This document shows, one piece after another, positions 1 through 8,276 of a stretch of DNA of 64,000 nucleotides. Within the stretch, counting starts at the first letter, position 1; every line of letters starts with the position of its first letter. The DNA comes from Rhizobium leucaenae USDA 9039 (GTDB lineage Bacteria > Pseudomonadota > Alphaproteobacteria > Rhizobiales > Rhizobiaceae): assembly GCF_000426285.1 (NCBI RefSeq), contig NZ_AUFB01000010.1, positions 1-64,000 of the forward strand, given 5' to 3'. The translations under genes and the position numbers were made by a program. The notes beneath the pieces were generated by a model. It searched no databases. It was given only the letters and a program-made list of their open reading frames with translations, and had not been told where the DNA came from.

Positions 1-1
1 C

Positions 2-256
2 TACATGACCTTTCCCAAGCAGCATTGGGCCAAACTTCACTCGACCAACCCCATTGAGCGATTGAACGGTGAGATCAAGCGGCGCACAGAGGTCGTCGGC
101 ATTTTCCCCAACGACGACGCCATCGTGCGCCTGGTCGGTGCGCTGCTGCTCGAACAGAACGATGAATGGGCCGTCCAGCGATCCCGCTACATGACACTTG
201 AGACAATCGCCACAATGAGCGATGATCCGCTCATCAGCCTGCCAGCAGCAAGCTGA
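2..256 (+). CDS. IS256-family transposase, C-terminal part (cut by window edge)
   Basis: The open frame runs in from the window edge, so only the last ~84 residues are visible. They contain the block TNPIERLNGEIKRRTEVVGI followed by LVGALLLEQNDEW, the hallmark C-terminal end of IS256-family (mutator-like) DDE transposases; the last acidic catalytic residue of the family lies in the NPIERLN-E segment. The two upstream catalytic aspartates are outside the window, so intactness cannot be judged. The gene ends with TGA and is followed by a gene-poor scar. It is a mobile-element gene and not part of the zinc locus next door. Confidence 0.88.
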   Translation, partial: YMTFPKQHWAKLHSTNPIERLNGEIKRRTEVVGIFPNDDAIVRLVGALLLEQNDEWAVQRSRYMTLETIATMSDDPLISLPAAS

Positions 257-551
257 TACTCATCCGACCCTCTGGGATGAGCCGTGGTCGTCTAAGCTAC
301 ACCACGTCCTGGGACATGATCATCTTGCACTGCCGAATGACGCCGCTACGCGCCACCAAGCCGAGAGGCGAAGTGATCGGGGCGCTGGTGGTCGTGCATG
401 AGGTCGGCGCCGTTTCGGCGAATATGCTGGTGGCCTGATCGGCGGTTTCAAACTCCGAACAACAATCGTTCCATCACGCCCGCGAAGTGCGGGCGTCATC
501 CGTTTGCCTTTTCCTTTATAATTGTCGGAACTCTTAGGGCGGGAATTTGCT
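257..551. other. Gene-poor scar between IS256 end and znuA
   Basis: No convincing intact gene. The right end of the IS256-type element should lie here, possibly near 285-325, but the other terminal repeat is outside the window so the boundary is not proven. At about 331-438 on the plus strand a frame reads RMTPLRATKPRGEVIGALVV and ends in TGA. This looks like the final strand of a PAS-type sensor domain and may be a gene remnant cut by the insertion. The last ~80 bases are the region downstream of znuA. Confidence 0.4.
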
Positions 552-1514
552 TCAGGAGAGGCAGGTCTTCAGGGAATTGGCGATGCCGCGCATCAGGTCG
601 AAGTAGAGATCCGGTCCTTGCGGCAGCGTTGCAGCTTCCGGATCGAGCACGCCTGATTTCGCGGATGTACCTTCGATGACCACATTGACCAGCTTCGGCT
701 CGAATTGCGGCTCGGCGAAGACGCAGGTTGCGCCGAGATCGGCGACCTTGCCGTGGATTTCCGCCACGCGCTGCGCGCCGGGGATGCTTTCCGGACTTAC
801 CGTGATCGAGCCCGCGACGTGCACGCCATAGCGGCGCTCGAAATACTGATAGGCATCGTGGAAGACGATGAAGGGCTTGTTCTTTACCGGCGCGATGGTC
901 GAAGCGATTTCCGTATCGAGCGCGTCCAACTTGTCGTCCAGCGCCTTCTGGTTTGCTTCATAGGTCAGCGCATTGGCTGGATCGGCCGCGACCAACGTGG
1001 TGGTGATCTCAGCCGTCATTGCCTTGGCATTGTGCGGATCGAGCCAGAGATGCGTATCGGACGCTCCATGATCATCGCTATGATCGTGCGAATCGCCCGC
1101 ATCTGCCGCCGATTCGTCGCCATCGTCATCCGCTTCGAAAGCGCCGCCCTGGCGGAATTTCAATTTCGTGATGCCTGGCGCCCTGTCGAGTTCGACCACA
1201 AGGGCGTTCGAGCCGAGGGCCGAAAGCGGCTTTTCCAGGAATGCCTCCATGCCGGGACCGACCCAGAAGACGACTTTGGCGCCTTCCAGCGCCCGCGCAT
1301 TCGACGGCTTCAGCGCATAGGTGTGCGGCGAGGCCGCGCCTTCGACGATCAAGTCCGGCGTGCCGACGCCCTGCATGATCGCTGCGACGAGAGAATGAAC
1401 CGGCTTGATCGATACCACTACCTCCGGCGGATCGTCGGCGAACGCGGGGGCGGCGAAGAGCGCGGAGAAGAATAAGGAAGCAGCGAGAGGAAGGATGGTC
1501 TTTGCCAGGGTCAT
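552..1514 (-). CDS. znuA: Zinc ABC transporter periplasmic binding protein ZnuA
   Basis: This 320-residue protein captures Zn2+ in the periplasm and hands it to ZnuB/ZnuC. Residues 1-26 form a signal peptide ending in AFA. The rest is a cluster A-I (metal) binding protein: candidate zinc ligands are His40 (IKPVHSL), His155 (DTHLWLDP) and His219 (VFHDAYQYF). Between them, residues 128-150 form the acidic, His-rich flexible loop (SHDHSDDH) typical of zinc rather than manganese binders. The gene is divergent from znuC across a ~100-base region with two predicted Zur operators. The zinc assignment is strong given the adjacent zur gene. Confidence 0.95.
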   Translation of the reverse strand: MTLAKTILPLAASLFFSALFAAPAFADDPPEVVVSIKPVHSLVAAIMQGVGTPDLIVEGAASPHTYALKPSNARALEGAKVVFWVGPGMEAFLEKPLSALGSNALVVELDRAPGITKLKFRQGGAFEADDDGDESAADAGDSHDHSDDHGASDTHLWLDPHNAKAMTAEITTTLVAADPANALTYEANQKALDDKLDALDTEIASTIAPVKNKPFIVFHDAYQYFERRYGVHVAGSITVSPESIPGAQRVAEIHGKVADLGATCVFAEPQFEPKLVNVVIEGTSAKSGVLDPEAATLPQGPDLYFDLMRGIANSLKTCLS

Positions 1515-1538
1515 GCGATACTGCCCTTGAATGGGTTC

Positions 1539-1553
1539 TGTTATGTTATTACA
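1539..1553. promoter_or_regulatory. Predicted Zur operator 1 (znuA/znuC intergenic)
   Basis: TGTTATGTTATTACA is a near-palindrome matching the AT-rich TGTTATA-x-TATAACA type of Zur box known from proteobacterial znu promoters. It lies 25 bases upstream of znuA and is placed to repress both divergent transcripts when zinc is plentiful. Binding by the Zur encoded at 3310 is inferred. Confidence 0.7.
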
Positions 1554-1560
1554 TCAATTG

Positions 1561-1575
1561 CGTTATGCTATAACG
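1561..1575. promoter_or_regulatory. Predicted Zur operator 2 (perfect palindrome)
   Basis: CGTTATGCTATAACG is a perfect 6-bp inverted repeat around a 3-base centre. It sits 22 bases after the first box, about two helical turns, and 39 bases before the chosen znuC start. Two boxes in one divergent promoter suggest separate or cooperative control of znuA and znuCB-zur. It also argues against the upstream ATG at 1531 as the znuC start. Confidence 0.75.
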
Positions 1576-1614
1576 TGTGCGATAGCAGGACGCAACAGCA
1601 CAAGTGGAAATTTC

Positions 1615-2493
1615 ATGCTTTCTCCCGTGGACAACAAGAGCCGGCCCCTGGTGTCGCTTCATGACGTCGGCGTCCGCCGTGGCGGCCGCTGGCTAGTGCG
1701 TGGCGTCGATTTTTCGGTGAGCCGCGGCGAAATCGTCACTTTGATCGGCCCGAACGGTTCCGGCAAATCCACCAGCGCCAAGACCGCGATCGGCGTGCTG
1801 AAACCGGATGAAGGCAGCGTCGAGCGCATTGCTGGGCTCAAGGTCGGTTATGTCCCGCAGAAGCTTGCCATCGACTGGACCCTGCCGCTGAGCGTGCACC
1901 GTTTGATGACGCTGACTGGGCCTTTGCCGGAAGCGGAGTTGAAGGCGGCTTTGGAGGCGGTGGGCATCGCCCATCTCGCCAAGGCCGAGGTACAGCATCT
2001 CTCCGGCGGCGAATTCCAGCGGGCGTTGCTGGCGCGCGCGATAGCCCGCAAGCCGGACCTGCTGGTGTTGGACGAGCCCGTACAAGGCGTCGATTTCAGC
2101 GGCGAGATCGCGCTTTACGATCTCATCAAATCGATCCGTAATTCCGAAGGCTGCGGCATTTTGCTGATCTCACATGATCTGCATGTCGTCATGGCCGCGA
2201 CCGACACCGTTGTCTGCCTCAATGGTCATGTCTGCTGCCGCGGTACGCCGCAGGCGGTTACCCAAAGCCCGGAATATGTCAGGCTGTTCGGCACGAGGGC
2301 GGCGCAATCGCTGGCCATCTACAGCCATCATCACGACCATACGCATCTGCCTGACGGCCGCGTGCAGCATGCCGACGGCTCGATCACCGATGATTGCCGC
2401 GCCGACGACGGTCATCACGGCCATGACCATTATGATCACGAGCATGCCCACCACGATCATGATCATCACGCGGCAGGAGAACGCCATGTTTGA
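1615..2493 (+). CDS. znuC: Zinc ABC transporter ATP-binding protein ZnuC, His-rich tail
   Basis: This is the ATPase of the zinc importer, 292 residues from the ATG at 1615. An in-frame ATG at 1531 lies upstream of both Zur boxes and is unlikely. It has Walker A GPNGSGKS (45-52), signature LSGGE (129-133), Walker B LLVLDEP (149-155) and an H-loop in LLISHDLH. Residues 237-292 form an unusual tail with about 18 histidines (HHHDHTH, HHGHDHYDHEHAHHDHDHH), probably a cytosolic zinc-binding or sensing extension. Such tails are known on some ZnuC proteins. The stop overlaps the znuB start by 8 bases, indicating tight coupling. Confidence 0.95.
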   Translation: MLSPVDNKSRPLVSLHDVGVRRGGRWLVRGVDFSVSRGEIVTLIGPNGSGKSTSAKTAIGVLKPDEGSVERIAGLKVGYVPQKLAIDWTLPLSVHRLMTLTGPLPEAELKAALEAVGIAHLAKAEVQHLSGGEFQRALLARAIARKPDLLVLDEPVQGVDFSGEIALYDLIKSIRNSEGCGILLISHDLHVVMAATDTVVCLNGHVCCRGTPQAVTQSPEYVRLFGTRAAQSLAIYSHHHDHTHLPDGRVQHADGSITDDCRADDGHHGHDHYDHEHAHHDHDHHAAGERHV

Positions 2494-3313
2494 CGATTTC
2501 TTCCTGCGTGCCGTCGTCGCGGGCGTCGGGCTGGCGCTCACGACCGGGCCGCTCGGCTGCTTCATCATCTGGCGGCGCATGGCCTATTTCGGCGATACGA
2601 TCTCGCATTCGGCATTGCTCGGGGTGGCGCTGTCGCTGCTATTCCAGCTCAATCTGATCCTCTCCGTTTTCGCGGTCGCCGCGGCCGTGTCGATCCTGCT
2701 CCTGTTTCTGCAGCGCCGTCAGGCGCTGTCGGCGGATGCGTTGCTCGGCATTCTGTCATATGCGACGCTGGCGATCGGCCTCGTCATCGTCGCTTTCATG
2801 AGCTGGATAAGGATCGATCTCATCGCTTTCCTGTTTGGCGACATTCTCGCCGTCAACCGCTTGGATATTGCTTTGATCTGGGGCGGCGGCATCCTGGTAT
2901 TGGCGGCGATCACCTGGCTTTGGCGGCCGTTGCTCGCCTCTACCGTCAATCCGGAGCTGGCCGAGGCGGAGGGGCTGCAGCCGGAGCGGGCGAAGTTGTT
3001 TTTCATGCTGCTGATGGCTGTCGTTATCGCCATCGCAATGAAGATAGTCGGCATCCTGCTGATCACCGCGCTGCTGATCATCCCCGCCGCCACCGCGCGC
3101 CGCTTTGCCGCGACACCGGAGATGATGGCGGTTTTTGCTTCGCTGATCGGGGCCGTCGCCGTGGTGGGCGGGCTGTTCGGCTCGCTGCGTTACGACACGC
3201 CTTCCGGTCCGTCGATCGTCGTCGCGGCGCTTGTTCTGTTTATCATCAGTCTGCTGCCCCTTGCCCGCAGGGTTGGCGCGCCGGCGACACAACATGGAGG
3301 ACAGGGATCATGA
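2486..3313 (+). CDS. znuB: Zinc ABC transporter permease ZnuB
   Basis: This 275-residue integral membrane protein of the ABC-3 (metal) permease family forms the zinc channel in the inner membrane. It has about eight hydrophobic segments, and the family's N-terminal FFLRAVVAGVGLALTTGPLG and TISHSALLGVAL blocks are present. The ATG at 2486 follows an AGGAG site and overlaps the end of znuC by 8 bases. A longer frame open from 2174 is only read-through of the overlapping frame in znuC. Its TGA overlaps the zur ATG by 4 bases, so znuC-znuB-zur form one translationally coupled operon. Confidence 0.94.
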   Translation: MFDDFFLRAVVAGVGLALTTGPLGCFIIWRRMAYFGDTISHSALLGVALSLLFQLNLILSVFAVAAAVSILLLFLQRRQALSADALLGILSYATLAIGLVIVAFMSWIRIDLIAFLFGDILAVNRLDIALIWGGGILVLAAITWLWRPLLASTVNPELAEAEGLQPERAKLFFMLLMAVVIAIAMKIVGILLITALLIIPAATARRFAATPEMMAVFASLIGAVAVVGGLFGSLRYDTPSGPSIVVAALVLFIISLLPLARRVGAPATQHGGQGS

Positions 3314-3708
3314 CCACTCCGACGCTCACCAAGAACCAGTCGCTCGTTTTCGATGTCTTGACCAAGGCGGAAGCGCCTCTCAGCGCCTATACCATCCTCG
3401 ACAAGCTGCGCGATCACGGTTTTCGCGCACCGCTGCAGGTCTACCGGGCGTTGGACAAGCTGCTGGAATATGGTGTCGTCCATCGCCTGGAGAGCATCAA
3501 TTCCTTCGTCGCCTGCGCCCATCCGGATGAGAATTGCCATAGCCATGGCCTCGTCGCCTTCGCCATCTGCGAAAGCTGCGGCCAGGTGATCGAATTCCAC
3601 GATCATGAGGTGGATCACAGGCTGATGGATTGGCTGAAATCACAGAAGTTCAAGGCCGAGAAATCGACCATCGAGATTCGCGGCCACTGCGCAAGCTGCG
3701 CCGCCTGA
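3310..3708 (+). CDS. zur: Zinc uptake regulator Zur (Fur family)
   Basis: This 132-residue Fur-superfamily repressor has an N-terminal winged helix (about 10-65) and a C-terminal metal/dimer domain. Two CxxC pairs are visible, C87-x2-C90 and C127-x2-C130, the structural zinc site of Zur/Fur proteins. The HDHEVDH region (97-103) supplies likely sensory ligands, and DENCHSHG (73-80) is also ligand-rich. Co-transcription with znuCB and the upstream AT-rich palindromes support the zinc assignment over iron or peroxide sensing. Autoregulation through the intergenic operators is inferred. Confidence 0.92.
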   Translation: MTTPTLTKNQSLVFDVLTKAEAPLSAYTILDKLRDHGFRAPLQVYRALDKLLEYGVVHRLESINSFVACAHPDENCHSHGLVAFAICESCGQVIEFHDHEVDHRLMDWLKSQKFKAEKSTIEIRGHCASCAA

Positions 3709-3757
3709 ATGTCCGCGCGGCGCTGTTCAAAGCCCCGCGCACGTGTGGAAGTGTCGC

Positions 3758-4288
3758 CTAATCCAGTCTCTTGAGGTCGCGGGCAAAACGCTGCCAATTG
3801 GCGACATAGTTGCGGGCTGAGCGGCGCAGGCCTTCGATGGCAGCCTCATCCAATGTGCGGATCGCCTTGGCGGGCGCGCCGACGATCAAGGAACCATCCG
3901 GAAATTCCTTGCCCTCGGTCACCAGCGCATTGGCGCCTACAAGGCAATTGTTGCCGATCTTTGCGCCGTTCAATACGGTTGCGCCCATGCCGATCAGCGA
4001 ATTGTCGCCGATGGTGCAGCCGTGGATGATGGCATGGTGGCCGATAGTGCAGCCTTCACCGATCGTTGCCGGAAAATTGGGATCGGTGTGCACCATCGTC
4101 CCTTCCTGAATATTGGTGCCTTTGCCGATGGTAATGAGCTCATTGTCGCCGCGAAGGACCACGCCGAACCAGATGCCGACATCCTCGCCGATCTCCACCT
4201 TGCCGATCACGTTTGCGTCGGGCGCGATCCAGTATCGGCCCGGATCGGGCGTCTTCGGCACCAGGCCGGAAAGGGCATAGAGCGGCAT
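3758..4288 (-). CDS. Gamma-carbonic anhydrase-like hexapeptide-repeat protein
   Basis: This 176-residue left-handed beta-helix protein consists of hexapeptide repeats of the [LIV]-G-x4 type through residues ~20-140, with a C-terminal amphipathic helix. His67, His84 and His89 match the three zinc ligands of gamma-class carbonic anhydrases, including the 5-residue spacing of the last two. It could be a carbonic anhydrase or a catalytically silent member of the family (YrdA/PaaY-like). It is convergent with zur and 15 bases downstream of the FAH-family gene, with which it probably forms an operon. Confidence 0.87.
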   Translation of the reverse strand: MPLYALSGLVPKTPDPGRYWIAPDANVIGKVEIGEDVGIWFGVVLRGDNELITIGKGTNIQEGTMVHTDPNFPATIGEGCTIGHHAIIHGCTIGDNSLIGMGATVLNGAKIGNNCLVGANALVTEGKEFPDGSLIVGAPAKAIRTLDEAAIEGLRRSARNYVANWQRFARDLKRLD

Positions 4289-4303
4289 CTCGTTTCTCCT
4301 CGA

Positions 4304-4999
4304 TCAAACGACGTTCAACACCAGCGTCGCGACGCCATCGACGGCGCAGGTGATCCTGTCGCCGCGCGCCACTGGTCCGACGCCGGCCGGCGTGCCGGTC
4401 ATAATGACATCGCCGGGCGCCAGCGTGAACAGCTTTGCGAGTTCCGCGATGATTTCCGGTACCTTCCAGATCATCTGCGACAGGTCGCCCCTCTGCGCCG
4501 ACTCACCGTTGCGCATCAGCCAGATGCCGCCTTTGTCTGGATGACCGACCTTTGTTGCCGGAGCGATCGCGGAGATAGGGGCGGAGTGTTCGAAGGCCTT
4601 GCCGACTTCCCAGGGCCGGCCGAGCTTCTTGGCTTCGCCCTGCCGGTCGCGGCGGGTGAAATCGATGCCGACGGCATAGCCGTAGATGCAATCCAGCGCC
4701 CTTTCGGCCGGAATATCGGCGCCGCCGCTTTTTAGGGCGACCACTAGTTCCACCTCATGATGCACATCCGATGACAGCGGCGGATAGGGGAAATCGCCTG
4801 ATGGCAACAGATTGTCCGGGTTTTTCTGGAAGAAGAAGGGCGGTTCACGGCTAGGGTCATGACCCATCTCGATTGCATGGTCGGCATAGTTGCGGCCGAC
4901 GCAATAGACGCGGCGCACCGGGAAGGATGCGGTTTCGCCTTCGATCGGCAGCAAGACGGGCGCGGGCAGGGGAATGACGGTGGCAAACTGTTCGGTCAT
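4304..4999 (-). CDS. Fumarylacetoacetate hydrolase (FAH) family protein
   Basis: This 231-residue cytosolic enzyme has the FAH C-terminal fold. Visible features are VGRNYADHAIEMG (35-47), metal ligands E82 and E84 (HHEVELVV) and D113 (GIDFTRRD), and MTGTPAGVG near the end. The short single-domain length fits the acylpyruvate hydrolase/oxaloacetate decarboxylase (FAHD1-like, YcgM) group rather than true tyrosine-pathway FAH. The exact substrate cannot be read from sequence. It is the first gene of a two-gene operon with the hexapeptide protein. Confidence 0.88.
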   Translation of the reverse strand: MTEQFATVIPLPAPVLLPIEGETASFPVRRVYCVGRNYADHAIEMGHDPSREPPFFFQKNPDNLLPSGDFPYPPLSSDVHHEVELVVALKSGGADIPAERALDCIYGYAVGIDFTRRDRQGEAKKLGRPWEVGKAFEHSAPISAIAPATKVGHPDKGGIWLMRNGESAQRGDLSQMIWKVPEIIAELAKLFTLAPGDVIMTGTPAGVGPVARGDRITCAVDGVATLVLNVV

Positions 5000-5226
5000 G
5001 ACAATCTCTTCACATAATTCGTCTGCTGCCAGAAGATCGATGCCTCCCGACTCCCTGCCAACCTAGCATCAATGGAGTGGAGGAGAAAACCAACCTGCTG
5101 GAACCTTTCGGTGTAAAGTTCCGGACAGGTGGGTTTTCCAGCCGGGAGAGGTGGGGCAAAATATTTGCGCTCGCTGATAGACGCGCTCATCTGGGCAGAT
5201 TGCACGAACTGTGGCATAACTAAACT

Positions 5227-6198
5227 ATGGCGATACATGTCTTGGGGGTCCATACCGGTCACGTCAGGACGGAACAGGCGACGAGCAATTCGCTTGCGGT
5301 CGCCTATTCTGTGGCGGTCCTTTGTTGGCTTCTGTCGTCCGGCGTCTATATCGCCGCGAAATGGGTCTCTCACGAAATGCCGCCGTGGGCGCTCTGTTTC
5401 TGGCGCGTGCTGATCGCCTGTGCCATCCTGCTGCCGATCGTGCGCCGGCATTTTGGCGCCATGCTTGCGCTTGTGAAGGCTCGTCCGCTGGAGCTGCTCT
5501 GCATTGGTGGCATCGGGCTTGCGATCTGCCAGGGTCTGCTCTTCACCGGCCTCGAACATGCGGATGCCACGACGGCCGGCATCATCATGGCTCTGATCCC
5601 CATTCTCACCATGGTGCTGGCCCGCCTCATTCTCGGCGAGCCGATGGGAACCTGGCAGGTCACGGGATCGATCATCGCCTTTCTTGGCATCGTGGTCATC
5701 GTCATCAAGGGCAGTCCATCGGCATTGATGCGTCTCGATATCAATCCAGGGGAGCTTTGGATCGTCGCCGGGTCCTTCTGCTTCAGTCTCTACACCGTCC
5801 TGCTCCGACGCGCGAAATTCGATATAGAGCGCCTTCCGCTCCTCGTGTTGCTTCTGGGCGCTGCAGTGCTGACCGCGCTGCCGTTCTATCTTTGGGAGCT
5901 TGCATCCGACGAGCGCTCGACGCTCAACGCCAACGGGCTGATCGCACTCGCCTATGTGGCGATCCCTGGCGGGGCCATGACCTATTACCTTTTCAACCGG
6001 AGCGTCGAGGCGCTGGGCGCGGCCCGGGCCGGCCTGATGCTCTACCTTCAGACAATCTTTACCGCCGTGCTCGCCTACCTGCTTCTTGGCGAGCAGTTGC
6101 AGTCCTATCACCTCGAAGGCGCGGCGATCATCGTCATCGGCCTGTTGCTTGTCACCCTGCTGAAGCCGAAAACGGAGCCTGCGGCGGCAAAGTCGTGA
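5227..6198 (+). CDS. EamA/DMT-family transporter
   Basis: This 323-residue inner-membrane protein has ten predicted helices arranged as two EamA repeats (about 22-155 and 170-310), the drug/metabolite transporter layout. The first repeat ends with GEPMGTWQVTGSIIAFLGIV and the second with GEQLQSYHLEGAAIIVIGLL, the usual repeat endings. The substrate is unknown; the family includes amino-acid and metabolite exporters. The N-terminal ~20 residues before the first helix are poorly constrained and no clear ribosome site is seen. It stands alone between two operons. Confidence 0.87.
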   Translation: MAIHVLGVHTGHVRTEQATSNSLAVAYSVAVLCWLLSSGVYIAAKWVSHEMPPWALCFWRVLIACAILLPIVRRHFGAMLALVKARPLELLCIGGIGLAICQGLLFTGLEHADATTAGIIMALIPILTMVLARLILGEPMGTWQVTGSIIAFLGIVVIVIKGSPSALMRLDINPGELWIVAGSFCFSLYTVLLRRAKFDIERLPLLVLLLGAAVLTALPFYLWELASDERSTLNANGLIALAYVAIPGGAMTYYLFNRSVEALGAARAGLMLYLQTIFTAVLAYLLLGEQLQSYHLEGAAIIVIGLLLVTLLKPKTEPAAAKS

Positions 6199-6446
6199 GG
6201 CTGAGAGTGGCATTGCCGGCCATGTCAGGGCGACGGCTTGCCGGACTGCCGCTTGCGGCATGGTGTGAACTTTGAAGCCGTCTCGCTTTATTCCTATCTG
6301 TGCTGTATATCGCCTCTCGAGATCGTGCCCATCTGTGGCTGCGCGCCTTTCAGGGTCGCTTCCGTGCAGCACAGACGCTTAGAGCTGGCCACAACAAAGT
6401 TTATGCGAGCAAACAAGACGTGACCGAATCGGCAGAAAAGCCCGGA

Positions 6447-7460
6447 ATGCAGGCGGATAGCCTCTATAAGCGGAAGCCCGTTTTCGCGGTCGCTCCGATG
6501 ATCGATTGGACTGACCGGCATTGCAGGTATCTGCACCGGCAGATCAGCCGGCATGCGCTGCTCTATACCGAGATGGTGGTGGCGGATGCGATCATCCATG
6601 GGCCGCGCGACCGGTTGCTGGGTCACGATGCTTCCGAGCATCCCGTAGCGCTGCAGCTCGGCGGCTCTGATCCGGCCAAGCTGGCGGAAGCGGTGCGGAT
6701 TGCCGAGGCCTATGATTATGACGAGATCAATCTCAATGTCGGCTGTCCGTCGGATCGCGTGCAGTCGGGCACTTTCGGCGCCTGCTTGATGCTGACGCCG
6801 GAGACGGTGGCGGATTGCATTGCGGCGATGAAGCGGGTTTCCGCGGCTCCGGTGACGGTGAAATGCCGAATCGGTGTCGATGAGCAGGAGCCGGAGCAGG
6901 CGTTGCCCGAACTCATCACCCGCGTCCTCGATGCGGGGGCCGATGCGATCTGGATTCATGCCCGCAAGGCTTGGCTGAAGGGCCTGTCGCCGAAGGAAAA
7001 TCGCGAGATTCCGCCCTTGGACTACCACATCGTCTACCGGATGAAAGAGCGTTGGCCCGATGTTTTCATCGGGATTAACGGCGGCATCCAGACGCTGGAT
7101 CAAGCCGATGCGCATCTTGCCCATGTCGACGGTGTCATGCTCGGACGCGCCGCCTATCAGAATGCCGCCATCCTCGCCAATGTCGATCATCGCTTCTACG
7201 GCGAACCATCTATCGAGCCGGATTGGAATGATCTGCGCGACCGGATGATGGCCTATACGGAGCGCCACATCGCCCATGGAGGCCGCCTGCAGCATGTCGC
7301 CCGCCACATGGTCGGCCTCTTCACCGGCTTGCCGGGCTCTCGCCGTTACCGTCAGATTCTTTCTACCGATGCCAATAAGCCGGGGGCCAGGCCGGAGGTA
7401 ATCGCCGCGGCGTTTGCGGCGGTGGATTTTGCTGGCGAGGGCGAGCGGGTGAGCGCTTGA
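6447..7460 (+). CDS. dusA: tRNA-dihydrouridine(20/20a) synthase DusA
   Basis: This FMN-dependent TIM-barrel enzyme reduces uridine 20/20a in the tRNA D-loop using NADPH. Its N-terminal KPVFAVAPMIDWTDRHCRY block is diagnostic of DusA rather than DusB or DusC. The catalytic cysteine is C100 in NLNVGCPSDRVQ, and the IWIHARKAWLKGLSPKENRE and GINGGIQ segments line the barrel. From the ATG at 6447 it is 337 residues. A GTG at 6420 and an ATG at 6300 are in frame, but the extra residues do not resemble the family. No strong ribosome site marks any of the three. The neighbours are unrelated. Confidence 0.92.
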   Translation: MQADSLYKRKPVFAVAPMIDWTDRHCRYLHRQISRHALLYTEMVVADAIIHGPRDRLLGHDASEHPVALQLGGSDPAKLAEAVRIAEAYDYDEINLNVGCPSDRVQSGTFGACLMLTPETVADCIAAMKRVSAAPVTVKCRIGVDEQEPEQALPELITRVLDAGADAIWIHARKAWLKGLSPKENREIPPLDYHIVYRMKERWPDVFIGINGGIQTLDQADAHLAHVDGVMLGRAAYQNAAILANVDHRFYGEPSIEPDWNDLRDRMMAYTERHIAHGGRLQHVARHMVGLFTGLPGSRRYRQILSTDANKPGARPEVIAAAFAAVDFAGEGERVSA

Positions 7461-7479
7461 ACCCTTGGGATATTACAAC

Positions 7480-7647
7480 CCGCCCTCGTCCTTCGAGGGT
7501 CGCTTATGCTCCCACCTCAGGATGAGGGCTGATCGATTGTGTCTTGCGGCAATTGCAAATTGATCTTGGGGACAATTATGAAGCTTGCTCCACCCTCGTC
7601 CTGAGGTGCGTAAGCCGAAGGCTGTAGCCTCGAAGGACGAGGGTGGC
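7480..7647. repeat. Composite palindromic intergenic repeat (inverted A/B pair)
   Basis: There are two ~52-58 base units in inverted orientation separated by ~60 bases. Unit A (7480-7530) holds CCCTCGTCCTTCGAGGG and CCACCTCAGGATGAGGG. Unit B (7590-7647) starts CCACCCTCGTCCTGAGGTGC and ends with the exact complement, GGACGAGGGTGG. Unit B is close to the reverse complement of unit A, so the whole segment can fold into one large structure or two hairpins. A second copy with the same spacing is inside uvrB at 15985-16150. It resembles the mosaic palindromic repeats reported from rhizobial genomes; the family name is not certain. Confidence 0.85.
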
Positions 7648-7666
7648 CCCCGATCTGCTTGCACAC

Positions 7667-7698
7667 GCAAAAACGGCGCGGTTTTCACCGCGCCGTTC
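7667..7698 (-). terminator. Rho-independent terminator of the cold-shock gene
   Basis: The 9-bp stem ACGGCGCGG/CCGCGCCGT with a six-base loop (7673-7696) is followed on the minus strand by a run of five T residues. It lies 30 bases beyond the stop of the minus-strand cold-shock gene. Confidence 0.85.
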
Positions 7699-7727
7699 GA
7701 AACTTTACCCGGATAATCAACTAAGAC

Positions 7728-7940
7728 TTATGAAGCCTTGATGTTGACAGCCTTCGGGCCCTTGCCCATGCGATCCGGCTCGGTGTCGAAGGTGACCTGC
7801 TGGCCTTCGCGCAGCGACTGGATGCCGGAAGCCTGAAGAGCGGAAATGTGGACGAATACGTCCTTAGCACCGCCGTCCGGGGTGATGAAACCAAAACCCT
7901 TGTCCTGGTTGAAGAATTTTACGATGCCCTTGGTGGCCAT
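7728..7940 (-). CDS. Cold-shock domain protein (CspA family)
   Basis: This 70-residue single OB-fold protein binds single-stranded RNA/DNA and acts as an RNA chaperone. RNP1 (KGFGFITP, 14-21) and RNP2 (VFVHISAL, 28-35) are both present. The start is the ATG at 7940, preceded by AAAAGGA. The longer open frame reaching 8231 adds about 97 residues with no similarity to the family and is rejected. A long untranslated leader probably precedes the gene, as is usual for csp genes, and a strong terminator follows. Rhizobia carry several paralogues, so no specific symbol is given. Confidence 0.95.
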   Translation of the reverse strand: MATKGIVKFFNQDKGFGFITPDGGAKDVFVHISALQASGIQSLREGQQVTFDTEPDRMGKGPKAVNIKAS

Positions 7941-8276
7941 TGGGATAGTCCTTTTCCCTACAGTCTGAGTATTCTGTTCGGGAAACCTTCCCGAACGGCT
8001 TTGCCTCCGCGCCATGCGAAAGCCAGTCGAGAAGTTCACGTACGGGGAAAGAACGTCTACGCAGAGGATAAACCTCTGTAGGCTGCCTCGCGTAGTCGGC
8101 ATTGCCAAATCAGTCCAGTCACCGGCATGCAAATGCCCGAGCGCGCATATGGGTGACAGGATTTGCGACAAAAGGCAAGGGGCAATATTGGGGCGAAGCG
8201 GGAATGAGGCCGGATAGGGGGGAGATTTCAAAGGGTTGGGAAGACGGTGCAGGCGTCGGCGTCGGCCGTTTTTGTT
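7941..8276. other. Leader/promoter region of the cold-shock gene; no further gene
   Basis: About 336 bases without a supported gene. The part nearest 7941 is the probable 5' untranslated leader of the minus-strand cold-shock gene, where a cold-responsive structured leader would be expected. The far part lies beyond the truncated P-loop gene, and I find no recognisable continuation of that gene in any frame. Confidence 0.5.

Noticed and set aside
2174..2485. N-terminal extension of ZnuB
   Set aside because: It lies in a shifted frame of znuC. A clear ribosome site and the ABC-3 family start point to 2486.
7480..7647. CRISPR-like array
   Set aside because: There are only two inverted units of one palindromic family, with no direct repeats, regular spacers or cas genes.
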